62,000 bases of DNA, from assembly GCA_009760855.2 (NCBI GenBank), contig WPIO01000088.1, positions 522,501 through 584,500 on the forward strand, given 5' to 3'. A program made the translations under genes and the position numbers. A model generated the notes under the pieces. That model worked only from the letters and a program-made list of their open reading frames with translations, was not told the origin of the DNA and did not search any database. This DNA comes from Cristatella mucedo (Eukaryota; Bryozoa; Phylactolaemata; Cristatellidae). Within the stretch, counting starts at the first letter, position 1. Each line of letters starts with the position of its first letter. This document shows positions 59,606 to 62,000 of the stretch, one piece after another.

Positions 59606-61712
59606 ATGGGCGTGATGACGCTCGAATCGCGACAGCTCAAGCTCCTGCGGCTTGTGGCTAAAGGCCTCCTCGAACATAACTACGAGCTTGGCGATTTGAT
59701 CATCAACAGCGTAAATGGAGATTTATATCTCGCTCGCCACCGGCCAGACGGCACGGAAGCCTGCGCTAAAATTCTTCCATACTCTAAAGACGGGAAATCT
59801 AATAGTCTTCATACAGAAGTTGAAATTATGCGAACGCTAAAGCACGAGAATGTCATTGAATACTACTCCGACTTTACGCTCAACGGTGGTCGGGTAAGAG
59901 CTGCCAGACAGTGCAATTGCGTGTTCATTGCTGTGTTTCATTGCGTGTTTCAGTCGCTGCCTTCTTGGCAGCGACGCGAACTTCAGCCTAAGTAGCCAGA
60001 GGGTGAGGGCGCGAATGTGATGCCTCTTGAGATTGTGAGTTCGGTCTCTACTTCTGTTTCATCGTGCGCTCACCTGCTAGCGTAGTTAGACGAAACTCTG
60101 CGGTCAAATTTTCAGCTCCATAATATCATAACTCTTTTGTCTTCGAAGTTCAGTCGTCCTAAGCGCTCGCGAGCCTTATTTCGGGCACGGTGGAAGATGC
60201 TGCATAGTCGCTGAATGGCTGGGTGTGTACGCTGGCAATACGGTGACGCCGCGGAGATTCGCTAGAGTTTGCCCTTGTCTTGAAAACGATTTCCTGTTCC
60301 ATCTAGACCACGTGCCTAGTAATGGAGTCAAGCCAGCTCGGCGATCTGAACGCGTACCGACGGATGCACCTTGACGACCGAGTGCCGCGTTTCGAAAGAC
60401 GCGATATCATGAGACAGCTGGCAGCTGGTCTGAGCTACATGCACGCAATGCACGTCATACACGGGTGAGTGCCGCTCAAGACCGCGCTCGAACTTCACTT
60501 GCCGTCGTGCGTGTGCGTTTGCACCGCCGCCGCTGATGAGCGGGCCGGAGTTATCTGCTCTTGCGGTGGTCACGGTGAGCGCGAAAATGCTTTTTTTCTG
60601 ACAGAGACGTCAAACCCGCGAACGTGCTCGTGTTCAGCGGACCCAAAGTGAAACTCTGCGACTTTGGCCTCGCCGAACGGTTCGTGCCTGGCCAAAAGAT
60701 GTGCGGATATCGTGGCACTCCGATTTACAGTGCCCCGGAAAAGCTAGAAATCGATGAGTACGAGCCTGTGCCGACCGACATATATTCGCTGGGAGTCCTT
60801 CTCTACGAAATAGTGAGTATGCTCGACTTCTCTAGCTCACTGCTTGCTGGCCTACTGGCCTGTGCAATCAGGCGACTACAGCTGATGCAAAACTCCACAG
60901 CCAGGCTTGTTTGTCATGAGCATCGCAGCTGCCCCGTCACACCACCTCTCGCCGACCTGCACTGGCTACCAGTCAAGCAGCGGATCGACTTCAAGGTTTC
61001 GTCGCTCACTTTAGGTTCCTTCATTCTTTGACTCCAGCATATCTGTCAGAGATCCTCCCCCATTAGGCCAAGCATCGTACCAACCGCTTTTCGGAATCCA
61101 AAAGTCTACAAATACCTCGTACAAACCTCAAATTCTTTGTGAGACCGTGCGAGACCGTGTTTAGTTTTGTTTTATATTTTTGTTTTTTTGTTTTTTGTTT
61201 TAGTTTTGTTTGTTTAGTTTTTAGTTTTGTTTAGTTTTTTGTGTGTGAGACCGTATTTAGTTCGTACGCTCTTAAAGCTCAGAACTCCCTCGCGACTTGC
61301 GTCACAGCATCCCCTGACTTGACCACATTTAAAAAGAACTTAAAAACACACCTATTTAGGACAGCATTTAGTGGGTCTCTGTGATTCTTCCTTCACGTGC
61401 TTATGCGTGCTGACACTGTGCATGCTGCCACAACCCACACTTACATGCTGACCCTGTGTATTATTAATATTATTATTATTGTAACTAATAAACTTCGTCC
61501 AGGAAACAAGCTCTGTTTTGTTTAAGGCACACGGAGATCTCCCAGAGCGGGAGCCAGCAGATGGACTTCTCGCGTTCAGGAGAAGCCTGGCAAAGCTCCA
61601 AGATTGCGACGACTTCGAGCGTCTAATCATAGCCCGACTGATGGAGCCAGAGGCCAAAAACAGAATCACACTGGATAGCCTCCTGGTCCATCCTTACTAT
61701 CTGGACAAATGA
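59606..61712 (+). CDS. Small protein kinase, copy 3 (HGD-type, 4 exons)
   Basis: Exons 59606-59893, 60307-60464, 60605-60812 and 61503-61712: 864 nt, 287 aa, all phases and GT-AG borders conserved with copies 1 and 2. It differs from copy 2 by very few residues, for example NGDLYLAR where copy 2 has NGKLYLAR. It keeps the catalytic Lys, Glu, the HGD loop, DFG and APE. Intron 1 is about 160 bp longer than in copy 2. The upstream ORF on the other strand (59,206-59,640) is a shadow. This arm looks like the donor of copy 2, because its upstream LINE is complete across the boundary. No promoter motif is evident; CGACACGCC words repeat upstream (59,465-59,545). Confidence 0.75.
60818..61480 (+). 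mobile_element. LINE A fragment in kinase copy 3 intron 3
   Basis: Begins within ten bases of the exon 3 donor. RT C-terminus, a TTTGTTTT-rich insert at 61,155-61,245, 3' UTR, and an ATT-rich end just before the exon 4 acceptor. Confidence 0.85.
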
Positions 61713-61874
61713 AAGGAAGCAGAGGGATTGAGGCGAGATGCAAATTTAAAAGGAGGACGCCGACCGACGGCTAACCTCCGACCTCCGCTCCGTCCGCTCC
61801 TTTGAAGTTCGAAGCTAAAATTAAAATGTACCTGCAAGCATTCGCTGCACAGACAACCGGATGTACTTTCCTTA

Positions 61875-62000
61875 GCTAAATCCAAGCTGCTTAAACAGCC
61901 TCTTTTTTTGGATGGCGACAGAAGAGCCTTGACGGCTATCACCACCGCTTGCAGTGGTGATAAACGATCGCTCACCTCAGGAATCGAGCCCACGACCTCG
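61875..62000 (-). mobile_element. SINE A (right-arm copy, cut by window end)
   Basis: Mirror of 47,523-47,650: GCTGCTTAAACAGCCTCTTT, GATCGCTCACCTCAGGAATC and GAGCCCACGACCTCG at the window edge. Confidence 0.85.

Larger units (their letters stand above)
58594..62000 (+). repeat. Right arm of the inverted duplication (runs off window)
   Basis: Reverse complement of 47,523-50,770. Contents in order: LINE A 3' end, AT satellite, kinase copy 3, LINE A fragment in intron 3, SINE A. It is still matching at the last base of the window. Confidence 0.85.

Overview
This window is animal (metazoan) nuclear DNA. Genes are split by GT-AG introns, spacers are full of CR1-type LINE fragments, tRNA-headed SINEs and long microsatellites, and the main gene encodes a tubulin polyglutamylase tail of the kind known from animal TTLL5. 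There is no sign of bacterial operons. I cannot name the species; an invertebrate seems likely from the short, repeat-rich introns.

Region 1 (1-23,750). A TTLL5-like gene on the + strand enters from the left. I could chain 15 exons from 5,290 to 22,440 whose splice phases all agree: 3,246 nt, 1,081 codons plus stop. The catalytic TTL core is not in the window. Its introns hold SINEs, LINE tails, a pogo-like MITE and an 830-bp GT microsatellite. Before 5,290 I see only repeats and unassigned DNA.

Region 2 (23,750-32,800). Repeats, a fossil kinase exon, and copy 1 of a small four-exon protein kinase gene (28,803-32,556). Its catalytic loop reads HGD instead of HRD, and a LINE is nested in its last intron.

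Region 3 (32,800-40,260). A 493-aa intronless ORF of unknown function (34,848-36,329) with a CRE and a TATA box just upstream, a scrambled LINE, and a pair of roughly 210-bp inverted repeats at 33,376 and 39,840.

Region 4 (40,270-43,490). A sharply AT-rich island carrying a decayed virus-like or Polinton-like element: a retroviral-type integrase, a phage-tail-fibre-like protein, small Cys-rich zinc-binding ORFs and other small ORFs on both strands. Every larger ORF is broken by a frameshift or stop.

Region 5 (44,078-47,296). A gag-only LTR retrotransposon on the - strand, with 156-bp direct repeats and a tRNA-Lys-type primer binding site.

Region 6 (47,500-62,000). A near-identical inverted duplication: the left arm ends at 50,770, and the right arm starts at 58,594 and runs off the window. 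Each arm carries an intact-looking kinase copy (copies 2 and 3). The 7.8-kb spacer holds LINEs and a pseudogene copy (copy 4). Copy 1 is an older relative of the same locus, so this stretch records repeated inverted duplication of one kinase gene.
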